NCBI GenBank assembly: GCA_026706935.1
Contig: JAPOXV010000026.1
Span: 153,721 to 217,720 of the forward strand
Direction of reading: 5' to 3'
DNA from: Gammaproteobacteria bacterium
GTDB lineage: Bacteria; Pseudomonadota; Gammaproteobacteria; Pseudomonadales; Azotimanducaceae
Length of the DNA: 64,000 bases
The notes beneath the pieces are model-generated. The model saw nothing but the letters and a program-made list of their open reading frames with translations, was not told the DNA's origin and made no database searches. Positions 18,462 through 27,111 of this stretch are shown here, in pieces (position 1 is the first letter of the stretch; each line of letters opens with the position of its first letter). The position numbers were made by a program, and so were the translations under genes.

Positions 18462-18489
18462 AGAGCCAGCCGCGTACGCGGCTGGCTCT
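18462..18489 (-). terminator. Rho-independent terminator after the 1058-aa TonB receptor gene
   Basis: A perfect 14-bp inverted repeat (AGAGCCAGCCGCGT and its complement, with no unpaired bases between the arms) is followed on the minus strand by TTTTTATG. It lies 29 bases after the receptor stop. The GC-rich stem plus T-tract is the standard intrinsic terminator layout, in the orientation of the receptor gene. Confidence 0.85.
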
Positions 18490-18517
18490 CTATCAATCTA
18501 TGTCGAGCGAAATAGCG

Positions 18518-21500
18518 CTATAGGTTAACGCCTACTGAAAGCCCCATGATGCGCGGTTCGGTCAGGAAGTAATTGCGGAAAAATCCTGACGTATCTGACG
18601 TTAGATAGTGTCCCGTGATGTTGTCCTTATCGGCCAAATTACGGATCCATAGCTTCACGTTGTATTTGCCGTCGTTACTCTCGTAGAACATCGACAAATT
18701 GTGTTGACTCCAAGCTTCGATCTCGTCGCCCATGGTGTTGTATACCCGAGCAAACGAATCAGACTGCCAGTAGTAGTCCCATCGCAACGTAATGGCGCCA
18801 TCCCACTTTTCAGCCCACTGGTAGCTCGCACCGAGCTTGAGGGTGTGTTGTGGGGAGAGAGGTAAGGAATTGCCGTCAAGATCTGTCATATTTCCGTCAG
18901 AGGTTTCTACGCCTGCCGCTGTAAGGAAGTTTCTCGAGAAGTAGACAGGGATCGACGCGCCTTGACTGTTGGCTGGATACGAGACTGACTCAGTCGTAAT
19001 ACCGTTCCTAATGTCAAGTGCGCCACCCGCCATAAGCGCCGCATTAACGAGTTCCGGAGTGATCTGCGATTCGCGCGCGATATAGTTGATCGCTGTCAGC
19101 GCGCCAGGGTCGATGTTGTTCAGCAATACCCAGTCGTCAACGCCAGCAATACGATTGGTCGTGTCGATCGAAGCCGTATCTTGAATTCGCGTTTCTAGGA
19201 AACCGTAACTGAAATCAACGGCTAACTGTGGTGTTGCCTCGAATTGGTATGCCCCTTCCACCTCAAGTCCAACAATCTGTGCATCGATGTTCTCGGTGAT
19301 TGAACTGTTGTTCTTGATGACCGTCGTTTGGAGACCGGTGTAGTCATAGACGAATAACGCTGAATTAAGCGTCAAGCGTTTGTCGGGGATGCGAGACTTA
19401 CGACCTAACTCAAACGAAATCACACTCTCAGGTTCAAACGTAAATGAACTCGTCGCCTGGAAATCACGCGGAATGGCTGGGTTCAAACCACCGGGTTTGT
19501 AACCCTTGCTTAGGAAACCATACCACATCGTGTCGTTGGTCACTTGGTAATCAATGCCAATTCGACCACTTAACTCGTTGAAGGATGCATCTTCAGGACT
19601 TCCTGTCAGCAATCGAGATTCATTGAATTGCGGAACGATCGGTACACGATTGCTGATCGCTACTCGTTCTGCACTGTACGCTGGCGTTGCTTGTGCCGCG
19701 GCAATTTCTGACGCAGACACACCGTAGTGCATCGCCAAGTCGCTTTCGAGCGCAGCAGGATTACCAAACACCGGACCTAGAAGTATGTTCAACGTGCGCG
19801 ACCAGAACGCGCCACTATAGGCGTTGATGTTCGATAGATAGTTCGCGTCAAGCAACCCAAGCTGCACGGCTTGGGCAATCGCCGCGTCAAGTGTGATCGC
19901 TTCCGGAGGAATACCTGCTGCTGCAGCCTGCGCCCGCACCAAGTTAAGAATGCCTTGTTGAACGCCAATGATCACAGCTGCGTGATTGATGGCGTTGAAA
20001 AGCGTACTGCTGTCGCTTCGTTGAATATTGTCGTTATTGAAGCGCAATCCAACGGTCAGTTTCATCTCTTCGTTGAGATCGAAATACCCTTCGCCAAAGG
20101 CGGCTACACCGTCAAGTTGCAGACCATCGGGCTCGCTGGAGTTCAGGAAGAAGCCGGGATAAAGCGGCGGCAATCCGAACAACGGCGCTCCGAATGAGGT
20201 CACAAGGTCAAGCGTATTCGCAATCACGTAGTACTCGGTTGTGCGTGTGATGTCGAACCCGCTAACACCCAACAGGAAATTGAAGTTACCGTCGTACTCC
20301 GAGTGAATCTTGGCTTCGAGGCTAGCGTACTCGTTCAAGCTCGACGAACGGTCATACGAGAAGACGCGATCCAGTGCGCCGTAATCGTTGTTGGTACACC
20401 CGCCGAAGTTGCCCGCTGTGCCTCGGTCTAACGAACAGCCTCGTAGACCCCAGAAACCGCCAATTTCTTCCGCTGGTGCTGAAATCGGCCATATGCCGCT
20501 CGGGTTCAATGGCGTCGCAGTCAAGCGAGGTCCAACGTCCATGACGTAATCCTGAAGCGATCGATACTCGCTTTCGCGAACCGCCCCAATCAAACCGAAC
20601 TTCAGTTCGTTAAAGTCGTGGGTGAGACCAAACGCAAGAATCTGTTCATCTTCTTGGAATACCGGTTGGAAGTCCGTGTGAATCTCACGTAAGTCGTTGT
20701 AGCGCGGTCGAGGATAGTCGAATAGGGAATTGCTTGCACCAGATGGACCTAAAGGAATTGCGCCTGAGGAACCACCGAAAATCCCACCGGTCGTCGCACC
20801 AAGATGGGGTGCGTCGAAGCCAACGCTGTCCGGCTTACATCCTGTCGTCGGCAGGCTGTTTCTATCGCAGATCTGATTCGTGATCCGTGCACGGTCATCG
20901 TCTTCTTCAAAGTGCGTGAGCATGACCCAAAGATCGGTGTCTTCGGTTAAGTCGATCGCCAACGTCGCGCGAAGTGCGAACAAGTTTCGGCCATCCAACG
21001 TCTCTTCGATGTTAGGCAGTGTGTTGCCGTCGTCATCCGTTTGGCCATACGCTAGGTTTTCAACATAGCCATCGCGTTGGAGCTTGAAGCCGGCTAATCG
21101 AAATGCCATGCTATCGCCTAATGGGACATTGATATGACCCTTGAGACGTCGATGGTCGTAGGACCCCGTTTCGAAGTCCAAACGGGATGAGTATTCGTCA
21201 AAATCGGGCTGCTTAGTGATGAAGTTAATCACGCCACCTGTCGCATTCCGACCGAATAGAGTACCTTGGGGACCTCGAAGGACCTCAACTCGTTGAAGAT
21301 CAAAAAACTCGATCGAGTTTAGGTTCGACGGTACCGGAATTTCATTGATATGCGCCGAAACACCTGAAATGCTCGCGCTACCGATTGCTAACGACCCGAC
21401 ACCGCGAATCGAGAAACTCGATCCGCCGAAGTTAGTCGCGGTGTAAGTTACACCGGGTGAGTTTAGCTGCAAATCTGACGGAGTAATGACCTGTTGATCT

Positions 21501-21694
21501 TCGATCATCGTGTCCGTCAATGCGGTTACCGCGATAGGAACATCTTGAATGTCCTCGTCAACCCTTTGCGCTGTAACGATGATCTCTTCGATTGGTTCCT
21601 CACTCTCCTGTGCCCAAGTCAACGACGCAGGTAAGGCGACGGCTATCGCCGTCAGCGCGAAAATGAGTCGAGAATGCATCAATTTCGATGACAT
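18518..21694 (-). CDS. large TonB-dependent receptor
   Basis: 1058 residues. It has a signal peptide ending near SLTWAQ and a TonB-box-like EEIIVTAQR. The plug domain contains QVITPSDLQLNSPGV, FSIRGVG and VEVLRGPQGTLFGRNATGGVINFITKQP. A long barrel ends LSVGVNL. The plug wording is typical of the large receptor family found in alphaproteobacteria and marine gammaproteobacteria, which take up siderophores, plant or algal aromatics and other bulky compounds. The ligand here is unknown. An unusually long, Ala/Leu-rich extracellular insert lies near residues 560-690 (HAAVIIGVQQGILNLVRAQAAAAG...). It is followed by a strong terminator. Confidence 0.92.
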   Translation of the reverse strand: MSSKLMHSRLIFALTAIAVALPASLTWAQESEEPIEEIIVTAQRVDEDIQDVPIAVTALTDTMIEDQQVITPSDLQLNSPGVTYTATNFGGSSFSIRGVGSLAIGSASISGVSAHINEIPVPSNLNSIEFFDLQRVEVLRGPQGTLFGRNATGGVINFITKQPDFDEYSSRLDFETGSYDHRRLKGHINVPLGDSMAFRLAGFKLQRDGYVENLAYGQTDDDGNTLPNIEETLDGRNLFALRATLAIDLTEDTDLWVMLTHFEEDDDRARITNQICDRNSLPTTGCKPDSVGFDAPHLGATTGGIFGGSSGAIPLGPSGASNSLFDYPRPRYNDLREIHTDFQPVFQEDEQILAFGLTHDFNELKFGLIGAVRESEYRSLQDYVMDVGPRLTATPLNPSGIWPISAPAEEIGGFWGLRGCSLDRGTAGNFGGCTNNDYGALDRVFSYDRSSSLNEYASLEAKIHSEYDGNFNFLLGVSGFDITRTTEYYVIANTLDLVTSFGAPLFGLPPLYPGFFLNSSEPDGLQLDGVAAFGEGYFDLNEEMKLTVGLRFNNDNIQRSDSSTLFNAINHAAVIIGVQQGILNLVRAQAAAAGIPPEAITLDAAIAQAVQLGLLDANYLSNINAYSGAFWSRTLNILLGPVFGNPAALESDLAMHYGVSASEIAAAQATPAYSAERVAISNRVPIVPQFNESRLLTGSPEDASFNELSGRIGIDYQVTNDTMWYGFLSKGYKPGGLNPAIPRDFQATSSFTFEPESVISFELGRKSRIPDKRLTLNSALFVYDYTGLQTTVIKNNSSITENIDAQIVGLEVEGAYQFEATPQLAVDFSYGFLETRIQDTASIDTTNRIAGVDDWVLLNNIDPGALTAINYIARESQITPELVNAALMAGGALDIRNGITTESVSYPANSQGASIPVYFSRNFLTAAGVETSDGNMTDLDGNSLPLSPQHTLKLGASYQWAEKWDGAITLRWDYYWQSDSFARVYNTMGDEIEAWSQHNLSMFYESNDGKYNVKLWIRNLADKDNITGHYLTSDTSGFFRNYFLTEPRIMGLSVGVNL

Positions 21695-21850
21695 GCAGTG
21701 TTCCCCTTATAGAAATCCATGGCGCGTAACTCGCACTTTATGTCACCCTTTTACGGCGCAACAATGAGCGCGCGAAACCGTCACACCTCTTAAACAAATC
21801 TTATCTAGGAAGCTTTTAGAAACAAGCAATTTCACGCGAAATTAACACTC

Positions 21851-21869
21851 TTTAAACGGCGCGTTTAAA
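21851..21869. repeat. perfect AT-rich inverted repeat over the CaiB stop codon
   Basis: TTTAAACG and CGTTTAAA, arms of 8 bp with a 3-base spacer, span the TAA stop of the CoA-transferase gene. No T-tract follows on the minus strand, so a plain intrinsic terminator is not shown. It may form a weak terminator hairpin, or be a protein-binding dyad upstream of the TonB receptor gene, whose start is 157 bases further on. Confidence 0.45.
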
Positions 21870-23070
21870 CGATGCCTCGCTCCCTAAGTGACGCAATCGT
21901 AGGTTCGGTATACCCTAATTCACTCAATATCTCGTCGGTATGCTCTCCTAGCGAAGGCGCACGCATTCCTGGCTCTAGTGGATTTTCGCTCATATGAATC
22001 GGCGAACCGACTACTCTCTGCTCGTCACCTTGATCGTCGACGCCACTTGTTAGGTACCCATTCGTCCAAACGTTGTGATCGGCTGCCGTTTCATCGTAAT
22101 CGCGAACAGGTGCGTATCGAATCGAGGTGCCTTCGAACGTAGCACACCATTCGTCCGTGGTCCGCTTCGCAAACGCCCGTCCGAGTTCGCTTAACAACCA
22201 AGTGCGCCCTTCCTCTGTACCAAGCGTAGCGATACGTTCGTCAACCAGCATATCCGGTCGTTCAACGCTGATCAACAGCTCGTCGATCGAATTAGGTGGT
22301 ACACCGATCAAACCAAACCAGCCGTCCTGCGTCTCATAGATCCGGTAAAGTCCGCGGATCAACGGGTGCCCGTAGTTGCTCCGGCCTGGGACGTTTCCCG
22401 TCATGAGGTAGTGTGTGTATTCGGCAGCCTGCGCCCAGATCTGACCACCCAATAACGAAACCTCAACCTTTTGACCTCGTCCGCTACTTGCTCGTGCGTG
22501 GAGTGCAGCCAGAATCCCAGCTGCCATATTCAACGATCCGATGTGGTCCGCGATGGTCACGCCAACGGGCGACGGCGGATCACCATCTCTTCCCGTCGTC
22601 ATCACCAAGCCACCCGCGCATTGAGCAGCCAGATCCGCTCCCTTACGGTCCCGATCATCGCCGTTTGGTCCGAAGGTGTTGCCAGCAGCCCATATCAGTG
22701 CAGGATTGATCTCGCTTAATGCCTCGTACCCTAGTCCCCATTCGTCCAACGTATCTGCAGTGAAGTTACTGATCAGTACGTCGGTATCTTCGATGAGACG
22801 CTTCAGGATGGCCGCCCCGTCCGGGTCACTGAGATTCAACGAGAGTCCACGTTTGCCGCGGTTGCATGCATTGAAATACGCGCTTCGGAAATCGTCTGGA
22901 CCCAAGACGATATAGCGGGCTTGGTCACCAACATTCGGGAGTTCGACCTTAATGACCTCAGCACCCATGTCACAAAGCAAGGCGGCAGCTTGTGGACCTT
23001 GAACGAGAATCCCAACGTCAATGACCTTGATCCCGGCGAGGGGACCTTCCGTTGCGTTAGTCGAGCTCAT
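21865..23070 (-). CDS. CaiB/BaiF family (class III) CoA-transferase
   Basis: About 401 residues. Family III CoA-transferases move CoA between carboxylic acids through an aspartyl-CoA intermediate. Typical sequence is GPLAGIKVIDVGILVQGPQAAALLCDMGAEVIKVE, RGKRGLSLNLSDPDGAAILKRLI, DRKGADLAAQCAGG (the likely catalytic Asp lies here), GVTIADHIGSLNMAAGILAALHAR and the C-terminal LGEHTDEILSELGY. The ATG at 23070 is preferred to a TTG at 23079. An acyl-CoA dehydrogenase gene lies 80 bases upstream on the same strand, suggesting a small operon for activation and oxidation of a carboxylic acid of unknown identity. Confidence 0.9.
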   Translation of the reverse strand: MSSTNATEGPLAGIKVIDVGILVQGPQAAALLCDMGAEVIKVELPNVGDQARYIVLGPDDFRSAYFNACNRGKRGLSLNLSDPDGAAILKRLIEDTDVLISNFTADTLDEWGLGYEALSEINPALIWAAGNTFGPNGDDRDRKGADLAAQCAGGLVMTTGRDGDPPSPVGVTIADHIGSLNMAAGILAALHARASSGRGQKVEVSLLGGQIWAQAAEYTHYLMTGNVPGRSNYGHPLIRGLYRIYETQDGWFGLIGVPPNSIDELLISVERPDMLVDERIATLGTEEGRTWLLSELGRAFAKRTTDEWCATFEGTSIRYAPVRDYDETAADHNVWTNGYLTSGVDDQGDEQRVVGSPIHMSENPLEPGMRAPSLGEHTDEILSELGYTEPTIASLRERGIV

Positions 23071-23151
23071 CCGTCTCAACCCATCCCGTTCGTGCTTGCT
23101 CGAGTCGTGTAAGGAACTTCGCGCAGATGCGTTCGTAAACGCTAGACGATC

Positions 23152-24375
23152 TTAGAGCGGTAAATCCCCAGTTGCGTGATTGACCGAACCCGTCTCGTTG
23201 TAGGACCGCATGACCATGTCCGCAATGCGCATGAGATGGACTTCATCGGATCCGTCCGCGATTCGAGACCAGCGCGCGTCGATGAGCATCTGAGCCAATG
23301 GCGAATCGTTGGAATAGCCAAGCGCACCGTGTACCTGGAGCGCCCGGTCAGTTACTTTCCATAGCGTGTTAGCGACGTGGTGCTTCGCCATTGACGTTTC
23401 TGATCGAAAATCCATGCCGTTTTCAATCTTGTAGGCGCAATGCAGCACCATTAGTTTGGCCGCGTATAGATCCAACGCACTTTCTGACATCATCCACTGA
23501 ATGCCTTGTTTTTCGGACAGCATTGAACCATGTGCATACCGATTCTGTGCACGCTCGATCAGCATTTCAAGTGCTGTTTCGATCTGACCGATCCAGCGCA
23601 TGCAATGAGCGAGTCTTGCAGGACCTAGTCGAACTTGACCAAGTTTGTGACCGCCGCCGCGCTCGCCCAGCATGTTTTCGCGTGGTACCCGTACGTTGTT
23701 GTAACGAATTTCTGCGTGGCCGCCACCTTTACCCATGGTCTGCACGTCCCGCACCATCTCAAACCCCTCGGAATCCGTCGGTACGATGAACGCGCTGTTT
23801 CGCGCCTGAGCGATTTCGGCATCAGGGTCCGTCTTCGCGATAACGATCGCGAACCGAGCGCCATGCGCGCCCGATGTGAACCACTTGTGACCGTTGATAA
23901 CCCATTCATCACCGTCTTCAACGGCTGCGGTTTTAATCTGGGTCGGGTCCGAACCCGCCGTATCCGGTTCTGTCATCGAAAAGCAACTGCGCGCCGTACC
24001 TTCAATAAGGGGTCGCAACCACTTTTCTTTCTGTTCGTCGGTACCGAAATGGAGCAACGTGTGCATGTTGCCTTCATCGGGTGCCTGACAATTGATGATG
24101 TAAGGTCCCATCGGGAATTTCGCCGCTTCGACTGACATTGCCGCCACGGCGGTGATGCCGAAACCCATGCCGCCCCACTCTTCTGGCATATGAGGCGCCC
24201 ATAGTCCTTGTGCTTTCGCCGTTGCACGAAGGTCCTTGACGGCAACACCGTAGTCTTCCTTCACTTTGCCACTTGAGATCGCTTCTAAACGTGGGCGTAC
24301 CTTTTCCGTGAAGAACTTATGCACGAGCATGCGTGCATCTTCTACTTCCGGGGGAAACGTGAAGTCAATAGCCAT
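23152..24375 (-). CDS. acyl-CoA dehydrogenase family protein
   Basis: 407 residues of the FAD-dependent acyl-CoA dehydrogenase fold. The flavin and substrate segments are clear: CFSMTEPDTAGSDPTQIKT, DEWVINGHKWFTSGAHGA, GGGHAEIRYNNVRVPRENMLGERGGG, and the C-terminal VHGALGYSNDSPLAQMLIDARWSRIADGSDEVHLMRIAD. The ARW...ADGSDEVH tail is of the ACAD10/11-like subgroup, which handles longer or modified acyl-CoAs. It is probably transcribed with the CoA-transferase gene downstream. Confidence 0.9.
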   Translation of the reverse strand: MAIDFTFPPEVEDARMLVHKFFTEKVRPRLEAISSGKVKEDYGVAVKDLRATAKAQGLWAPHMPEEWGGMGFGITAVAAMSVEAAKFPMGPYIINCQAPDEGNMHTLLHFGTDEQKEKWLRPLIEGTARSCFSMTEPDTAGSDPTQIKTAAVEDGDEWVINGHKWFTSGAHGARFAIVIAKTDPDAEIAQARNSAFIVPTDSEGFEMVRDVQTMGKGGGHAEIRYNNVRVPRENMLGERGGGHKLGQVRLGPARLAHCMRWIGQIETALEMLIERAQNRYAHGSMLSEKQGIQWMMSESALDLYAAKLMVLHCAYKIENGMDFRSETSMAKHHVANTLWKVTDRALQVHGALGYSNDSPLAQMLIDARWSRIADGSDEVHLMRIADMVMRSYNETGSVNHATGDLPL

Positions 24376-24426
24376 GGTTTATTTCCTCAAGTGAGAACAC
24401 AGAATTAAACGCTTTGGAGGTTGGTT

Positions 24427-26487
24427 CTACAGCCCGTCTAACGTCTGCTTCAACTGATCTATGTCGGCGATCACATCGAGCCGCTGGGTGTTGTGCAAAA
24501 CGTGTGCAGTGACCCGTTGCCGGTCATCCAAACTCATCATTCGCGGTAAGCTTGGTGGGAGGTCTCGCGTTACTGAAAAAGGGATCGAAAACACATGACG
24601 AAACGGTTTATACGTTGAGTTGAGATCGTCTTGCCAGTCTTTACAGTCCTCATCGGGACCACGCAGGATAACGACCACCTCGCCTTGCTGAAAGTCCAAC
24701 GTGAAGTCTCCACTTGGGTTCGCTTGCAGGTCAAACGCCGAACCCACCGATTCAATGTCGTCAAACAACCGTTTTAGCATGACGAAGACGTCAGAATCCT
24801 GATAAAGTGTCGCGTAGAGCTGCAGTCCCCGTCTCACCGCGTCAACCGGATGGAGCTTGCCGATTTGGTGGCTCTGCGGAAAGGCGACTAATAAACCTGC
24901 CACGTCTACCTCGCACAATGAGAGTGTTTTTCCGTCCCAAAAACGAGACTTGATGGTATCGACGAGTTGAGGTAAACGACTACCAATTTCGGGTTGCCAT
25001 TGCATAGAAAGCACATCAAGCGCCGCTCGAAGCACGAGCGCGCTATCAACCAAGGTAACACCGTCGCTAGCGCGTTCCGCATTCGTTAGTCCGTCGTCAC
25101 CTAGTCTATTCTCAAATTGCCATGACAACGCACTAGATGCCGCCTTTTGCCATCGCGCCTCACCGAAGGTCTTCGCCGCAAACACCAAGGCACTAATGGC
25201 AGCAGCGTTTCCCGACGGCAGTCGTCGATCGTCGACCTGGTAGTTGATATCTCGCGTAAGCGCAATGTCGCGTAGTTTTTCACGTCCGCTATTGAGCAAC
25301 GCTTCAGCCTCAGATTTGGAGTAGAACAGTTGATCCACCACACTACGCCACGAACCCGTGCGACGCAATAACCAGCGGCCATTCCAATTCGCCTTCTTGT
25401 CCAAACCGTAGAGCGTTTCGATTACTAGGTACTCATCTTCGGTTAGAGCACGTCTCGCAGTGCGTCGATCCCAAGCAAATCGCGTGGAATTCGTCGGATC
25501 GTGCAGCCCAACCGCGAAGCCACCACCTGGAAGCTGCAACCGTTCGACAATGAAGTCTGCCGTCTGCGAGGCAACTTCAGTCAACAAAGTGTCTCGGCTA
25601 ATCGCGACCGCGCGCATCAATAGATCGAGCGCCCACGCATTGAACTCCAATGATTTCGAAATCTCCGCACCCATCTCGCCTTGAAAACGAGAAGGCGTGA
25701 AAAAACCTCCCTCAATGTGATCGAATCCGACGTCACGCACCCATTTCGTTAGGGCGATCAGCGCGATATCGAGACCTTTGGAATCTTCGCGGGACCGATC
25801 TTTACTGATAAACCAGAGTCGTAATAACTGAGAAGCCAAGCCTTGAATGTAAGCCTGTGTCGTGACGCCGCTACGTGCGTCCGCTTCGATAATGTGTTTT
25901 CGAAGCGCCGTAGCATCTCCTAGCAATGTGTCGTAGTTCGGAGCTGCCTTCTCATGCATCCCGATTCGACCGCGCCGGTGGGCTTCCGAGAGCAAGATAG
26001 AGCCGGAACCTTCCTTAAACGCCGCGTGAACCAAGTGCCAGTTCAATACCTCGTTGGACGAGTACAAGAGCCGTACCTGACTATCGTCGTACGGATCGAA
26101 ACTGAAGAAATTGGCTGGTGACGACATCGTCAACTGGGTCGTTTCGAGAAACACCGTCGTCGGATACAACTCGAACACCGGCGTATTCGCACGCCGTGCA
26201 CTCGGTTCGAAATTGATGGTGAAGAAGCGTTCAAGATCTGGGCGTTCGTCCGCATCGATCTTGACGTTGAGAAACGCGTCGTTGAGCGTCTCTCCTACGA
26301 CCTCGCGCGAATAGAAGCTAACTTCGTTCGGCGTCCGCGTGCTGAGATACCGACCAATTGACAGGTGCAGCGGTTTTCGCTCAGCTCGGGCTTTCATCAA
26401 AAGCTCGTCGTCGTACTCGTGCCAGTCCACGGGACTGTCAGCAAATAGCCTTAGATAAGGACTAGTAGACGATGCAAGCTGACTCAA
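24427..26487 (-). CDS. YyaL/DUF255-like protein with degenerate thioredoxin-like domain
   Basis: 686 residues. The N-terminus matches the thioredoxin-like DUF255 domain: STSPYLRLFADSPVDWHEYDDELLMKARAERKPLHLSIG, then LNDAFLNVKIDADERPDLE. In ordinary members the phrase after SIG is a Cys-His-Trp-Cys motif; here it is RYLSTRTPNEVS, with no cysteine. The rest, about residues 190-686, is an all-helical six-hairpin glycosidase-like region (GGFFTPSRF..., GGGFAVGLHDP..., PSGNAAAISALVFAAK...). Redox or thiol chemistry by this protein is unlikely, and its true role is unknown. It starts with TTG, divergent from rppH. Confidence 0.8.
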   Translation of the reverse strand: MSQLASSTSPYLRLFADSPVDWHEYDDELLMKARAERKPLHLSIGRYLSTRTPNEVSFYSREVVGETLNDAFLNVKIDADERPDLERFFTINFEPSARRANTPVFELYPTTVFLETTQLTMSSPANFFSFDPYDDSQVRLLYSSNEVLNWHLVHAAFKEGSGSILLSEAHRRGRIGMHEKAAPNYDTLLGDATALRKHIIEADARSGVTTQAYIQGLASQLLRLWFISKDRSREDSKGLDIALIALTKWVRDVGFDHIEGGFFTPSRFQGEMGAEISKSLEFNAWALDLLMRAVAISRDTLLTEVASQTADFIVERLQLPGGGFAVGLHDPTNSTRFAWDRRTARRALTEDEYLVIETLYGLDKKANWNGRWLLRRTGSWRSVVDQLFYSKSEAEALLNSGREKLRDIALTRDINYQVDDRRLPSGNAAAISALVFAAKTFGEARWQKAASSALSWQFENRLGDDGLTNAERASDGVTLVDSALVLRAALDVLSMQWQPEIGSRLPQLVDTIKSRFWDGKTLSLCEVDVAGLLVAFPQSHQIGKLHPVDAVRRGLQLYATLYQDSDVFVMLKRLFDDIESVGSAFDLQANPSGDFTLDFQQGEVVVILRGPDEDCKDWQDDLNSTYKPFRHVFSIPFSVTRDLPPSLPRMMSLDDRQRVTAHVLHNTQRLDVIADIDQLKQTLDGL

Positions 26488-26610
26488 GATGCCCGTCGGC
26501 GACCCCCTAAAAACACCTTAAAATGTAAAAAAGTGAGGGTATGCAACTTCTGTGATCGGATGGACCGACACAGTGGAGGCCCTCTTTGTGCCTAAAAACC
26601 TGAGCGATTT

Positions 26611-27111
26611 ATGCTAAACGGAGAGCGCGACGTCTATGAAGATGGCTATCGGCTCAACGTCTGCATTGTACTGTGCAACGACGCCAACCAAGTTCTGATC
26701 GCTCAACGATTTGAGGGTCGGAACTGGTGGCAATTCCCGCAAGGTGGCATACACCGCGGTGAAACGCCTACCGAAGCCATGTATCGTGAGTTGTATGAAG
26801 AGATCGGACTTAGGCCTCATCAAGTCAGTGTGATCGCACAAACGCCTCGCTGGTTTCGTTATCGACTACCGCGCTATCGCATACCTCGAGAAGTACCGGG
26901 GATTGGTCAGAAACAGAAGTGGTTTTTATTAAGGCTTCGGTCTCCCGATCATGTGATCAATCTCGCCCGATCCGACGAGGAACCGGAATTCGCACGTTGG
27001 GTCTGGGTCGACTTCTGGGAACCCCTCCGACTAACGGTGCGTTTCAAACATCGCGTATACCGGGAAGCGCTCGAGCTCTTATCCACTAATCTCGAGCACG
27101 AGGCTATTTAG
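26611..27111 (+). CDS. rppH: RNA 5'-pyrophosphohydrolase (Nudix)
   Basis: 166 residues. RppH removes pyrophosphate from the 5' end of triphosphorylated mRNA and triggers decay. The complete Nudix box is at residues 45-67 (GGIHRGETPTEAMYRELYEEIGL), preceded by the characteristic FEGRNWWQFPQGG. The C-terminal WVDFWEPL..V.FKHRVYREAL also fits. The TAG stop is followed directly by the GTG of ptsP, the gammaproteobacterial rppH-ptsP arrangement. Confidence 0.95.
   Translation: MLNGERDVYEDGYRLNVCIVLCNDANQVLIAQRFEGRNWWQFPQGGIHRGETPTEAMYRELYEEIGLRPHQVSVIAQTPRWFRYRLPRYRIPREVPGIGQKQKWFLLRLRSPDHVINLARSDEEPEFARWVWVDFWEPLRLTVRFKHRVYREALELLSTNLEHEAI

Noticed and set aside
18462-18489. 28-base perfect palindrome as a possible operator
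   Set aside because: A T-tract directly follows on the strand of the upstream receptor gene, so an intrinsic terminator explains it better.
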